Shown here: positions 35,183 through 44,349 of the stretch, piece by piece | How positions within the stretch are numbered: the stretch's first letter is position 1 | Layout: each line of letters begins with the position of its first letter | Source of the DNA: Elusimicrobiota bacterium | GTDB lineage: Bacteria > Elusimicrobiota > Elusimicrobia > Elusimicrobiales > UBA9959 | Length of the DNA: 64,000 nucleotides | Assembly (NCBI GenBank): GCA_012517235.1 | Contig: JAAYVI010000029.1 | Span: 1 to 64,000, forward strand | Direction of reading: 5' to 3' | Position numbers and translations under genes: made by a program | Notes under the pieces: model-generated | Databases searched by the model: none | The model's input: only the letters and a program-made list of their open reading frames with translations | Told to the model about the DNA's origin: nothing

Positions 35183-36250
35183 ATGTGCGAAATAAAGAAA
35201 ATCAAGCTTGCTCTTACTTCTTCGTGTACATTGGCATGCAACCATTGTAAAATAGAAAAAAATAAAGATATTACTCTGGATTTTGATAAAGCAAAATCGG
35301 GAATAGATATTTTATTTAATTCTCCAGGAAAATATAAACGCTTGGAAATTTACGGCGGAGAGCCGTTTTTAAAATTTGATCTGATGAAAAAAATAGTTTC
35401 TTATGCTAAGAAAAGAATCGCTGTTAAAAAAAAGAAACTTTCGATTTCGGTCGCCACAAACGCAACTTTATTGGACAATGATAAAATTTCATGGATTAAA
35501 GACAATCATATTAACGTTTCCGTAAGTTTTTCAGGAAGCGAAGAAAGCCATAATTACAATAGAATGTATTCAAACGGACGAGGAAGTTTCTCTTCGGTAT
35601 CTAAAAAAATAGATTTTCTTATAAAAAATATAAATAGCGATTATCTGGTATGTCTTTACTGCGTAGACGGATCATTTGCGGATTCTATGAGAGAAGATTT
35701 CAAAAAAATAATATCCAAAGGATTTAAAATAATAAACGTAGAATGTGTTTCGGGAAGAGGATGGGGCAAAAAAAATTACGAAGAATTTAAGGATGGAATG
35801 AATTTTATTTTGAATATCATAGATAAAGAAATGAAAAATGGAAATTTTATTTTTTTGGAACCTTTCATGGAAATGCTTTACGATAGGAAATCTTGGGATT
35901 ATAATTGTCCTAAGTATAGAGATCTGGAAATGTATCCCGACGGAAATTTGGGTTTTTATCCTTTTGCTTTTATCAAATACTCGAAAGTTTTTAGAAAAAT
36001 ATCCATAGGTAATTGGAAAAACGGATTAATAAAAAAATATAAAAACTGTTTTTTAGGATGTGAAAAGTGTAATGACTGCGTGAGAGATTATTATATTTTG
36101 CCTGGCCTTTCCGACGGATCTTTTGCTTATGAAATAAGAAGCGCTTTAATAAAAAAATTTTTTTATAAAATTCTAAAAAATAAAAAAGAAAAAAACATTT
36201 CCGCATATCTTGAAAAGCTCAAAGTTATTTTTAATAAAACTTATGAATGA
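35183..36250 (+). CDS. Radical SAM enzyme, HxsC-like candidate
   Basis: The 355-residue protein has the cluster motif CTLACNHC (Cys15, Cys19, Cys22), YGGEPFLKFD and a C-terminal SPASM-like region (NCPKYRDLEMYPDG, CFLGCEKCNDC). Its position directly after the precursor suggests that it is the second maturase (HxsC in known systems), but I cannot verify HxsC membership by eye. The ATG follows the hairpin at 35154-35175, with no strong ribosome site. Its end overlaps the next gene by eight bases (ATGAATGA). Confidence 0.65.
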   Translation: MCEIKKIKLALTSSCTLACNHCKIEKNKDITLDFDKAKSGIDILFNSPGKYKRLEIYGGEPFLKFDLMKKIVSYAKKRIAVKKKKLSISVATNATLLDNDKISWIKDNHINVSVSFSGSEESHNYNRMYSNGRGSFSSVSKKIDFLIKNINSDYLVCLYCVDGSFADSMREDFKKIISKGFKIINVECVSGRGWGKKNYEEFKDGMNFILNIIDKEMKNGNFIFLEPFMEMLYDRKSWDYNCPKYRDLEMYPDGNLGFYPFAFIKYSKVFRKISIGNWKNGLIKKYKNCFLGCEKCNDCVRDYYILPGLSDGSFAYEIRSALIKKFFYKILKNKKEKNISAYLEKLKVIFNKTYE

Positions 36251-37238
36251 TCCTATAAGTATTTTTGAAGCGGTAAAAAAATATGGCTGGCCTAAGCCGG
36301 GAAGCGAGGTGAAAAGTTCGGAAATAATTTTGGGGGATTTTTGCAATGCGAAATGTTTTTTTTGCTGTGCCCAAGGATCTTCCGAATGGATGCCTTTAAA
36401 TGAGGTAAAAACACACATAAAAAAAGCTTTTAAAAAAGGATGTTGGCTCATATCTTTTACCGGCGGAGAAGCCGCCTTATATCCTCATATAGTTTCCGCA
36501 TTGTCGTATGCCAAAAAATTAAAAATTCCCATGATACAAATAGTATCTAACGGAATAGCATTTTCAAATTTTTCTTTTGCCAAAAAAGTCGCTTTTTACG
36601 GAGCCAATGAAATAAAACTTTCTCTTCATTCCGTTAATTCGGAAAGACACGATAGATTTGTAGGAGTAAAAGGCGCTTTTAAAAATATTATGTCTTCCAT
36701 AGAAAATTTTAATAGGTTAAGAGTAAAGGTTTCTTGTAATTTTGCGGTTATGAAAGAAAATTATAATGAGCTTCCTTTATTTGTAAAATTTATGGAGAAA
36801 AATAGATTGACCGGTTTTTGTTTTATGTTCGGATTCTTTTCGGGAAAAAATTCTTATCGAGGAGCGGGGATTTCTTATTCTCGGTTAAAACCGTATTTAT
36901 TGACCGCTTTAAATTATATTAAGATAAAAAAAATACCGATAGAAACGGCAATGATAAGCAACTTTGTTCCTTGTATTTTGCCGGGATATGAAAATATTAT
37001 GTCCGATTGGGGAGATATTAAATCCGTATCCTCGGTTATTTCCGATGAAAATAAAAAGAAATCAAACAGAGAAATATATGCGGCAAGGAAAACATTAATA
37101 GACTCCTGTGCAAAATGCGTATATGTTAAAATATGCTATGGCATAGAAAAGGCATATTTGGAGAAATTCGGCGATATGGAGTTTAAACCTTTGCTTAAAA
37201 TACCTTCTAAAAAAATTTATGATCCTTTGTATTTATGA
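36243..37238 (+). CDS. Radical SAM enzyme, 'EFKP-tail' family member 1
   Basis: The 331-residue protein has CNAKCFFC (Cys34, Cys38, Cys41), TGGEAALYP, HDRFVGVKGAF, and the C-terminal set PCILPGYE, CAKCVYVKIC and YLEKFGDMEFKPLL. The last three elements recur in six other enzymes of this island and should hold an auxiliary Fe-S cluster with four cysteines. The ATG at 36243 overlaps the previous stop; a start 33 bases upstream would extend far into the previous gene. The substrate is unknown. Confidence 0.82.
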   Translation: MNDPISIFEAVKKYGWPKPGSEVKSSEIILGDFCNAKCFFCCAQGSSEWMPLNEVKTHIKKAFKKGCWLISFTGGEAALYPHIVSALSYAKKLKIPMIQIVSNGIAFSNFSFAKKVAFYGANEIKLSLHSVNSERHDRFVGVKGAFKNIMSSIENFNRLRVKVSCNFAVMKENYNELPLFVKFMEKNRLTGFCFMFGFFSGKNSYRGAGISYSRLKPYLLTALNYIKIKKIPIETAMISNFVPCILPGYENIMSDWGDIKSVSSVISDENKKKSNREIYAARKTLIDSCAKCVYVKICYGIEKAYLEKFGDMEFKPLLKIPSKKIYDPLYL

Positions 37239-38530
37239 AAAAAAAAGAATATAGAAAAGCCGTTTCCTTGATACATAATGTAAAATACGGAGGATTGCCT
37301 ACTCACTATCCTTCTTTACTTTCGTGGAGTAAGACCAAAAATCTAAGTAAAATTTCCAAACTTTGGGAAGAATATTTTTTCAAAGATTCCAACGAACCTT
37401 TTTCGGTTTATATTCATATACCTTTTTGCGCCACTAAATGCCGTTTTTGTTTTTTGCAGATAAATTCAAAAAAAAATGTTCCCGACGAATATTTGAATGC
37501 TTTAATCGATGAGCTTGTTTATTTTAAAAAAATGGGCTCTATCAGAAAAAAAACAGATAGCGTTTACATCGGCGGAGGAACACCAAATCTTATGACGGCC
37601 GCCCAAATCAAAAAATTGGGAAAAGCTCTTAAAGAAAATTTAGATTTGTCTTCTTGCCGGCAAATCATAATGGAATCCAATCCGGGATTTTGGGACGATG
37701 AAAAAATAGAAGAGGCTTTAAAAATGGGGGTAAATGCGATAATATCCGGAGTTCAAAGTTTTGACGAAGATATCTCAAGTTTAAACAATAGAACTCAGAA
37801 TATGGATAATTTTTTTAACGTAATAAATAAATTCAAAAATAACGGCGTGCTGGTTAATATTGACATGCTTTTGGGATTATCGGGTTCTCGTGAAAATTTT
37901 CTCAAGGATTTAAAGCTTCTTGCAAAGACGTATCCTCATCAAGTTCACTTAAATAGAATTAAACCTTTAAAAGAAAATCAAATATTGATTGAAAAAAACC
38001 GGCTTAAAGATATGCAAAATAAGGCTTTTTCCTTTTTGGAAAAAATAGGATATAAAAGGATAGACGAAGATTCTGCTTCTTTGTTTGGCGGCAGAAACAT
38101 AAATATTCAGGGAAATCCTTCCTATCAAATTTATTCCACTATTTTAGGCTTGGGATCGTCGGCAATGGGGCATATATTCGGAAAGTTGAGATATAGAAAC
38201 GAGAAAGATTATAAAAAATATTGTCTAAAAGCGTCTTGCGGAATTTTGTGTTGCGAAATAAACGAAAAAATATCCGAAAAACAAGAAGTTATACATTACT
38301 GCCTTAATAAATTATCCGACGGGAAAGTAATTATATCCGAGCTTAAAAATATATTTTCCGAAAAAGCCGCTAATTATGCTTTAAAAAAACTAAATAAAGC
38401 CGTGGCTTTAAAATTGGCTTTGAAAAGGAACGGCGATTATTATACTGCCGGCGAAACCGATTTCTTTGCTTTAACGGTTTTGTTTTACGAAAAAAAGTAT
38501 TTGAAAAAAATCGCCAAAATTAAAATATGA
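37235..38530 (+). CDS. HemN/HemW-like radical SAM protein
   Basis: The 431-residue protein has the HemN-type start YIHIPFCATKCRFC (Cys65, Cys69, Cys72), YIGGGTPNLM, MESNPG and the ISGVQSFDED segment that binds the second SAM or substrate region in this family. The C-terminal YRNEKDYKKY and a winged-helix-like end are HemW-like. Family members are haem chaperones (HemW), coproporphyrinogen oxidases (HemN) or radical C-methyltransferases, so the role here is open. It overlaps both neighbouring radical SAM genes. Confidence 0.85.
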   Translation: MKKKEYRKAVSLIHNVKYGGLPTHYPSLLSWSKTKNLSKISKLWEEYFFKDSNEPFSVYIHIPFCATKCRFCFLQINSKKNVPDEYLNALIDELVYFKKMGSIRKKTDSVYIGGGTPNLMTAAQIKKLGKALKENLDLSSCRQIIMESNPGFWDDEKIEEALKMGVNAIISGVQSFDEDISSLNNRTQNMDNFFNVINKFKNNGVLVNIDMLLGLSGSRENFLKDLKLLAKTYPHQVHLNRIKPLKENQILIEKNRLKDMQNKAFSFLEKIGYKRIDEDSASLFGGRNINIQGNPSYQIYSTILGLGSSAMGHIFGKLRYRNEKDYKKYCLKASCGILCCEINEKISEKQEVIHYCLNKLSDGKVIISELKNIFSEKAANYALKKLNKAVALKLALKRNGDYYTAGETDFFALTVLFYEKKYLKKIAKIKI

Positions 38531-39552
38531 GAATATCGATGAAAACTCTTGATGCCGTCGAAAAATACAATTGGCCTTATTATAGGACAAAGGTATGCGA
38601 ACTTACTCTTAATTACGATTGCAATGCCAGATGTGTTTTCTGCTATAGTTCTCCCGAAATGGAAGAATGGAAAAATAAAAACAGATTGGATATAAAAACC
38701 GCTGCTTCTTATATGAATAATTCTTATAAAACTGGCTCGCGGGTGCTTCAGATAATAGGAGGAGAGCCTACGGTATATCCTTGGCTTTCTGAAATAATAA
38801 AAATAGGTAAAAAGATAGGATATCCGGTAATACAAATAGTTACAAACGGACAAAAAGCCTCGGATTTTAATTATCTAAAAAATCTTAAACAATCCGGACT
38901 TAATTCGATAACATTTTCAATACATGCTCCGGACAAAAAACTTCACGATTCTATCGTGGGAGTAAGAGGAGCTTTTTCCAAAATAATAAAAGCTTTGGAA
39001 AACTCGATTAAATTGGAGATATATCCTTCGGTAGGAACGGCCGTGAACGCGCTAAATTATAAAAAAATACCGGCCTTGGTAAAATTTTTACATGATCGCT
39101 ACAATATAGAGTCATATCATATAATAGCTATGCATTTCATAGGCGCCGCTGGTAAAAATGAAAAAGAACTTTCGGTTTCTTACTCGCAAACCTTGCCTTA
39201 TATAAAAGACACTTTAAAATTTTTATCTTCCAAAAGGATTATGCCGATATCGGCTTTGCTTAGTAATTATCAGCCTTGTCTTTTGCCGGGATGCGAACAT
39301 ATAATAAGCGATTGGAAGATTCCTTTTTGCGACGACGATTTGTATTTGCCGGAAAAAGTTTACAAAGATTCTATGTATTCTATGATAACCGATACTTTAA
39401 GGATGAAGGGGGTAAACTGCGAAAAATGCATATATTCGGGCATTTGCGCCGGTTTTGAAAGAAGGTATTACGATATTTACGGAGATAAAGAGTTTAAACC
39501 TTTAAAATCGGCGGCCAAACCGATTTCCATGGGCGTTTTCTATTCAAGATAG
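38527..39552 (+). CDS. Radical SAM enzyme, 'EFKP-tail' family member 2
   Basis: This 341-residue protein is a close relative of the one at 36243. It has CNARCVFC (Cys32, Cys36, Cys39), GGEPTVYP, LHDSIVGVRGAF, PCLLPGCE, CEKCIYSGIC and YYDIYGDKEFKPLK. Both begin with a similar AVEKYxWP segment. The paired occurrence on either side of a HemN-like gene suggests a duplication. It overlaps the HemN-like gene (ATGA) and is followed by the PP-loop gene after 12 bp. Confidence 0.82.
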   Translation: MRISMKTLDAVEKYNWPYYRTKVCELTLNYDCNARCVFCYSSPEMEEWKNKNRLDIKTAASYMNNSYKTGSRVLQIIGGEPTVYPWLSEIIKIGKKIGYPVIQIVTNGQKASDFNYLKNLKQSGLNSITFSIHAPDKKLHDSIVGVRGAFSKIIKALENSIKLEIYPSVGTAVNALNYKKIPALVKFLHDRYNIESYHIIAMHFIGAAGKNEKELSVSYSQTLPYIKDTLKFLSSKRIMPISALLSNYQPCLLPGCEHIISDWKIPFCDDDLYLPEKVYKDSMYSMITDTLRMKGVNCEKCIYSGICAGFERRYYDIYGDKEFKPLKSAAKPISMGVFYSR

Positions 39553-39564
39553 CGGGAGGGAAAA

Positions 39565-40281
39565 ATGAAAAGTAAAAAAGCTCTGATTTTATATAGCGGC
39601 GGAAAAGATTCTCATTTAGCTCTTCTATATTCGGTTAAAAAAGGTTATCAACCTATCATATTTAATATTTGCGGAGGGAAAAAACATCATATATTTTTTT
39701 CCCAATATGAAGACTTAAATATTATAAAAACTCATGAAAAACTGATGAATTTAAAGATAAATTATTTTAAAATAAGAGAATTTAAACCCATAGATATATT
39801 CAAAGAGATCGTGAAAAAATTTACCGAATTATCTGGCGAAGCCGAAGATAAAGCATACTTTTCAAGCAATGATCATCAAGAGTTTAAAAAGGATAAAAAA
39901 ATAAATATGGAATTTAAAAAAATATGTCAAAAATACGATATAAAATTCGTCTCTTTTTTTGATATTATAAAAAAAGACGATTTTTATTCGCCCATAAAAG
40001 AATCCTTAAAAAATAAAATAAATTCGGTAATCATAGGGCTAGAAAGAAATTTTGAAAAAGAAATGCTTTTAAAAAAAATAGATAATGTCTTCATTTCTTT
40101 TGTAAATAAAAAAATAAGAGAAGGGGAAAAGATAGATTCAAATTCATATCAAAGCTTGGTGTTGGATTCTCCTTTGTTTAAAAAAGGTAAAATCAAAATA
40201 ATTAAATACGATTATTTTTACGATCCTAAAGATATTAGATATTTTGCCAAAATAAAAGATTTTAAAATCATAAAAAAATGA
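39565..40281 (+). CDS. PP-loop ATPase, Dph6-like
   Basis: The 238-residue protein starts KKALILYSGGKDSHLALL, the PP-loop that adenylates a carboxylate or similar group. The C-terminal VIGLERNFEKEML and SYQSLVLDSPLFKKGKIKI resemble the GENGE...LDxPLFK end of diphthine-ammonia-ligase (Dph6) homologues. Bacteria lack diphthamide, so in this cluster it may amidate or otherwise activate a peptide or small-molecule carboxylate. A GGGAGG site precedes the ATG. Confidence 0.8.
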   Translation: MKSKKALILYSGGKDSHLALLYSVKKGYQPIIFNICGGKKHHIFFSQYEDLNIIKTHEKLMNLKINYFKIREFKPIDIFKEIVKKFTELSGEAEDKAYFSSNDHQEFKKDKKINMEFKKICQKYDIKFVSFFDIIKKDDFYSPIKESLKNKINSVIIGLERNFEKEMLLKKIDNVFISFVNKKIREGEKIDSNSYQSLVLDSPLFKKGKIKIIKYDYFYDPKDIRYFAKIKDFKIIKK

Positions 40282-41621
40282 AGTTCATTTTTAATAATCC
40301 CTTATTTTTAGGCAAAAGAAAAGCGTTTGTAAGCGAGTACGGAGATTTTTTCTTTCAAAATAAAAAAGCTCTTGATATTAAAAAAGCCGAAAAAAATAAT
40401 TTTATAACGGACAAATTGGATTTGGATAAGATAATAAAATCTATTTTTTTAAGATACAATTTGGGGTGGAAAGGTCCTCATACTCATATAATATCTTTGA
40501 CGAGAAAATGTTTCGGCAAATGCTCTTACTGCGCCGTTTCCTGTAAGCCTTCGGGAAAAGATATGTCCTGGAATACGGCGAGAAAAACAATAGATTTTAT
40601 TTTTTCTATTCCGCGAGAAGAATTTTTTATTGAGTTTACCGGAGGAGAGCCGGTATTAAATTTTAAAGTTTTAAAAAAATCTATTCTTTATGCAAAAGAG
40701 AAAGCCAAGCGTTTAAATAAGAAAGTTTATATTTCCGTCGTTACTTCTTTGGCTTATGAAAATAAAGATTTGATAAATTTTTTTATAAAAGAAAATATAA
40801 CGGTTTGTTCTTCTTTGGACGGTCCCAAAGGAATTCACGATAAGAATAGATTTTCTCAAAACAATAAAAGCGCTTTCGACCTGACGGTAAAAAATATTAT
40901 AGAAATATCGGCCGCCGCAAAAAAAGGATTATGCGAATACCCGAATTTAATATCTACTATAACAAAAGATTCTTTGGGTAAAGAAAGAGAAATAGCGGAT
41001 TCTTATCTAAAATTGGGCGTAAAAAGAATACAATTGGGCATGCTCGAACCTTTGGGCCGAGCTTATTCTTCAAAACTTTATATAAGCGCGAAAGAATATT
41101 TCGATTTTTACAAAAAAGCCGTCAAGCATATATTGAAACTAAATGAAAAATATTCGGTTTATGAAAAGGGGCTTTTTTTAATCGTTTACGATATTTTAAA
41201 AGGCTCGGCCAATCCCAAAAGAAGTTTGGATATTTTCCATCGTTTGGCTTACGATTTTGAGGGAAATATTTATCCTTCCGACGAAGCCAGAATACTCGGA
41301 GAAAACGGGGATACTTCTTTGGCCGTAGGTAATATTTATAAAGATTCTTTAAATTCGGTTTTAAAAAAGCCCGAAACGAGGTTTTTTTTATCTTATAATT
41401 TGAACAATTACTTATCTCCTTTTTGCGCAAGATGTCCGTATTCTCTTTGGTGCAGAGTCCCGATTTATTATAATTATTTTGTTCAAAACTCTATTTGGGG
41501 CAATATGGTTAATAGCGAAAGATGTGAAATTATGAAGAGTATATTTAATTTTGCTTTTTATTTGCTTTCGAATAAGAAAACCGAAAAAATTTTAAAAAAG
41601 TGGGTCGAAGAATACGTTTAA
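40278..41621 (+). CDS. HxsB-like radical SAM protein with reduced auxiliary cluster ligands
   Basis: The 447-residue protein aligns along its length with HxsB: N-terminal domain, CFGKCSYC (Cys78, Cys82, Cys85), TGGEPVLNF, CSSLDGPKGIHDKNR and a C-terminal region ending IWGNMVNSERCEI. Several auxiliary cysteines are lost. The CPCGA element is absent, TCDEGR reads PSDEAR, and CGVCP reads CRVPI. It therefore probably keeps SAM cleavage but has fewer auxiliary clusters. It overlaps the PP-loop gene, and its stop overlaps the convergent aroA by four bases. Confidence 0.8.
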   Translation: MKFIFNNPLFLGKRKAFVSEYGDFFFQNKKALDIKKAEKNNFITDKLDLDKIIKSIFLRYNLGWKGPHTHIISLTRKCFGKCSYCAVSCKPSGKDMSWNTARKTIDFIFSIPREEFFIEFTGGEPVLNFKVLKKSILYAKEKAKRLNKKVYISVVTSLAYENKDLINFFIKENITVCSSLDGPKGIHDKNRFSQNNKSAFDLTVKNIIEISAAAKKGLCEYPNLISTITKDSLGKEREIADSYLKLGVKRIQLGMLEPLGRAYSSKLYISAKEYFDFYKKAVKHILKLNEKYSVYEKGLFLIVYDILKGSANPKRSLDIFHRLAYDFEGNIYPSDEARILGENGDTSLAVGNIYKDSLNSVLKKPETRFFLSYNLNNYLSPFCARCPYSLWCRVPIYYNYFVQNSIWGNMVNSERCEIMKSIFNFAFYLLSNKKTEKILKKWVEEYV

Positions 41622-42889
41622 ATTTTTTTTAGATATTTTTTGAATATTGAAAGGTCTTTAAAAAAATTTTTATAGGATTTTTCCGCTATTTTTTTATTTT
41701 TTATCCCGATTTTTTTATCGCATAGATGTTCTATGCAGGCAGCCGACATTATAATTCTGTGATCCGGGCAAAAATCGCCTCTAAATCCTCCTTTTATAAA
41801 ATTGCTTCCGTAAATATTTAATATGTTTTTTTTAATATAAGCTTTTGCTCCCAAATATTTTGCCAATTTTAGCGACGAAGCTATTCTGTCCGATTCTTTA
41901 TTTTTAAGAGATTTTACAAGCGGTATTTGAGTTTTTCCATCGGCAAAAACAGCAGCCGCTGCTATTAGCGGCATTTCGTCGATTGAATTTATTAATTCTT
42001 TTTTTGAAATTTTTACTCCTTTTAATTTTGAATATTTTGCGTAAATATTGCCTTTGAGTTCGAAATCCCTTCTTAGAATTTTTATTTTTATATCCGCCCC
42101 CATTTTTTTAAGTATTTGAATAAACCCCAAACGCAGAGGATTTAAGCATACATTTCCGATTTCTATGGCTGAATTTTTTGTTAAAACGCAGGCAAGAAGA
42201 AAATAAGCCGCGCAGGAAAAATCTCCCGGCACTTCTATTTTTGCGGCTTTAAGTTTTTTGTATTTTACTTTCCAGTATCCCTTTTTATATACGAGAGGAG
42301 CTTTAAATTTTCTTAAAAGTTTTTCCGTATGGTCTCTTGTGCGAGAAATTTCCTTAAAAAGAGTTTCTCCTTTTGCCGACAATGAAGCCAATAAAACCGC
42401 CGATTTTATTTGAGCGCTCGGTTCTTTTTGTTTTATTTCGGCCGCTTGTAAATCTGCGGGATAAATTTTAAGAGGAGGAAAAAAACCTTTTTGACTTTTT
42501 ATATCCGCTCCCATTTTTTTAAGATAAAAAACGAGTTCTTTCATATTTCTGCGTTTTAAAGTTTTTTGAGCTTTTAAAACTATTTTCTTATATTTTAATC
42601 CGCACAATGCTCCCGCCAAAAGCCTCATGGACGTAGCGCTTTCTCGGCAGTTTAGTTTTATCGATTTATTTTTTTCCTTTGATAAAGGAGGTTTTATTAT
42701 GATTTTATTTTTTACCCGTTTAATTTTAGTTTTTAGCGTTTTAAGACATGAAATAAGATTTTTCGTATCGTCGCAATCGGATATGTTTTTAATTTCGCTT
42801 TTTCCTTCGGCCAAATAAGCCATTATTAAAGCTCTTTGAGATATGGACTTATCCGGAGGAGGGATATAAATAAATTTATTTTTTACCAT
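41618..42889 (-). CDS. aroA: 3-phosphoshikimate 1-carboxyvinyltransferase
   Basis: EPSP synthase joins shikimate-3-phosphate and PEP. The 423-residue protein has the N-terminal DKSISQRALIM, SRTRDHTEKLL, the catalytic DEMPLIAAAAVFADG and KESDRIA motifs in order. It is the last gene of the eight-gene leftward shikimate operon and overlaps aroQ by 14 bp. It converges tail-to-tail with the HxsB-like gene. Confidence 0.95.
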   Translation of the reverse strand: MVKNKFIYIPPPDKSISQRALIMAYLAEGKSEIKNISDCDDTKNLISCLKTLKTKIKRVKNKIIIKPPLSKEKNKSIKLNCRESATSMRLLAGALCGLKYKKIVLKAQKTLKRRNMKELVFYLKKMGADIKSQKGFFPPLKIYPADLQAAEIKQKEPSAQIKSAVLLASLSAKGETLFKEISRTRDHTEKLLRKFKAPLVYKKGYWKVKYKKLKAAKIEVPGDFSCAAYFLLACVLTKNSAIEIGNVCLNPLRLGFIQILKKMGADIKIKILRRDFELKGNIYAKYSKLKGVKISKKELINSIDEMPLIAAAAVFADGKTQIPLVKSLKNKESDRIASSLKLAKYLGAKAYIKKNILNIYGSNFIKGGFRGDFCPDHRIIMSAACIEHLCDKKIGIKNKKIAEKSYKNFFKDLSIFKKYLKKI

Positions 42890-43304
42890 TAGAGATACAA
42901 AATTCCAAAGCTTTAATATAAGACTTTTCTTTTAATCCTTTTATTTGCTTTTTACAAACGTCTTTTATTACGGATTTTTTTCTAAAAGCCTCTCTTTTTG
43001 AAATATCGCTTAAATGCACTTCTACGGTTTTTATTTTACAAACTTCTATGGCGTCTCTTATGGCATAAGAATAATGAGTATAGGCGCCCGGATTTATTAT
43101 CATCCAATCGGCCCATTTTATATGTTTGTGTATTATATTTATTATTTCTCCTTCGCCGTTTCTTTGAAAAAATTTAATTTTATTGCCTTTGGCGGCCGAT
43201 CTCATCTCTTTTTCTATTTCCTTCAAAGTCTTCGTCCCGTAAATATCCGAGCTTCTTTCTCCTAACAGATTAAGATTGGGGCCGTTTATAACCAATATGT
43301 TCAT
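42876..43304 (-). CDS. aroQ: Type II 3-dehydroquinate dehydratase
   Basis: The 142-residue protein is a standard type II dehydroquinase: GPNLNLLGER near the N-terminus holds the catalytic tyrosine/arginine loop, INPGAYTHYSYAIRDAI binds substrate, and VEVHLSDISKREAFR carries the conserved histidine and lid residues. It overlaps aroB by 35 bp and aroA by 14 bp. Confidence 0.95.
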   Translation of the reverse strand: MNILVINGPNLNLLGERSSDIYGTKTLKEIEKEMRSAAKGNKIKFFQRNGEGEIINIIHKHIKWADWMIINPGAYTHYSYAIRDAIEVCKIKTVEVHLSDISKREAFRKKSVIKDVCKKQIKGLKEKSYIKALEFCISNGKK

Positions 43305-44349
43305 CGCATATCCTCCGGAAAATTTTATCCAATATTCTTTCGTTTATTCCGCTCATTTTTAAAATTTCTCCTTTTGGGGAAAATAGGAAAAAAGTATTTT
43401 TCTTGCCTTTATTTTTTTTGTCTTTTCTTACGGCTTTTATGAAATCGCGAAAGTTAAGCCTTGAGTTTATTTTTATGGGAGACAATAAAGTCAAAAAATT
43501 TTCTATAACGGCGCCTTGCGGAGGATTTTTCTTAAAAATTTCTTTGCTTAAAAGGTATTCGTATTTAAGTCCCAATAATACCGCTTCTCCGTGAGATATG
43601 TTTTTTAAAGAAGCGCTTTCAAAAGCATGCGCCGCGGTATGCCCGAGATTTAAATATTCTCTTATTCCTTGTAAGTCTAAAGGATCCGCTTTTACAAATT
43701 GCGCCTTTATTTTAAGACATTCTTTAACGCATTTTATTCTTGCTTTTAAATCTTTTTTTAAAGATAAGGCAAATGAAACTTTATTTTTGGGAAAATTCGA
43801 AGGTTTTAATATAAAATACTTTAAAAGTTCGCCGTAACCGTTTTTTATTTCTTGTTCGCCGTAAAAAGAAACGCCGCAAAATAAATAGTCCGGCTGCCTA
43901 AAAACTCCTATCATGTTTTTATATTTTCCCAGGTCGGCTCCGTTTTTGCCGCCGAAAGCCGCGTCTATTTGAGACAAAAATGTGGTGGGTATCATAAAAA
44001 GGTTTATTCCTCTCATATAAAGAGAAGCCGCCAATGCGGCAATATCGCATACGGATCCTCCTCCGAAAGGGATTACGAAGTCCGTTCGCGAAAAATTATT
44101 TTTCAAAAGAAACAGAAGAATTTTTTTCAAAGATTTTAAATTCTTTTCCTTTTCGGACAAAGTCAAAATAAAATATTTCTTTGAAAATTCGGTCCCCGCT
44201 TTTTCTATAATGTCTTTAAATTTTTTAAAACACGTACGGTCCGTGACAAAAAGAATTTTATCGGATTTTATAGGCATAGAGTATAGATCGGATAGTTTAT
44301 CCGATATTTTTATAAGAGTTTTTTCTTTTTTTATTATTTCAAATTTCAT
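43270..44349 (-). CDS. aroB: 3-dehydroquinate synthase
   Basis: The 359-residue NAD/metal enzyme converts DAHP to 3-dehydroquinate. It has GGGSVCDIAALAASLYMRG for nucleotide binding, PTTFLSQIDAAFGGKNG, NLGHTAAHAFE and SHGEAVLLG with the metal-binding histidines. The length is normal. It overlaps aroK by 11 bp at its start and aroQ at its end. Confidence 0.95.
   Translation of the reverse strand: MKFEIIKKEKTLIKISDKLSDLYSMPIKSDKILFVTDRTCFKKFKDIIEKAGTEFSKKYFILTLSEKEKNLKSLKKILLFLLKNNFSRTDFVIPFGGGSVCDIAALAASLYMRGINLFMIPTTFLSQIDAAFGGKNGADLGKYKNMIGVFRQPDYLFCGVSFYGEQEIKNGYGELLKYFILKPSNFPKNKVSFALSLKKDLKARIKCVKECLKIKAQFVKADPLDLQGIREYLNLGHTAAHAFESASLKNISHGEAVLLGLKYEYLLSKEIFKKNPPQGAVIENFLTLLSPIKINSRLNFRDFIKAVRKDKKNKGKKNTFFLFSPKGEILKMSGINERILDKIFRRICDEHIGYKRPQS

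Noticed and set aside
34738..35250. Open frames of 170 and 64 codons (plus) and 89 codons (minus) over the His-Xaa-Ser gene
   Set aside because: They are other-frame readings of the 9-bp repeat and give artificial Arg/Ser-, Leu/Thr- or Glu/Asn-rich repeats.
36210..36242. Upstream start for the radical SAM gene at 36243
   Set aside because: It would add 11 residues deep inside the preceding gene, while the ATG at 36243 forms a normal short overlap.
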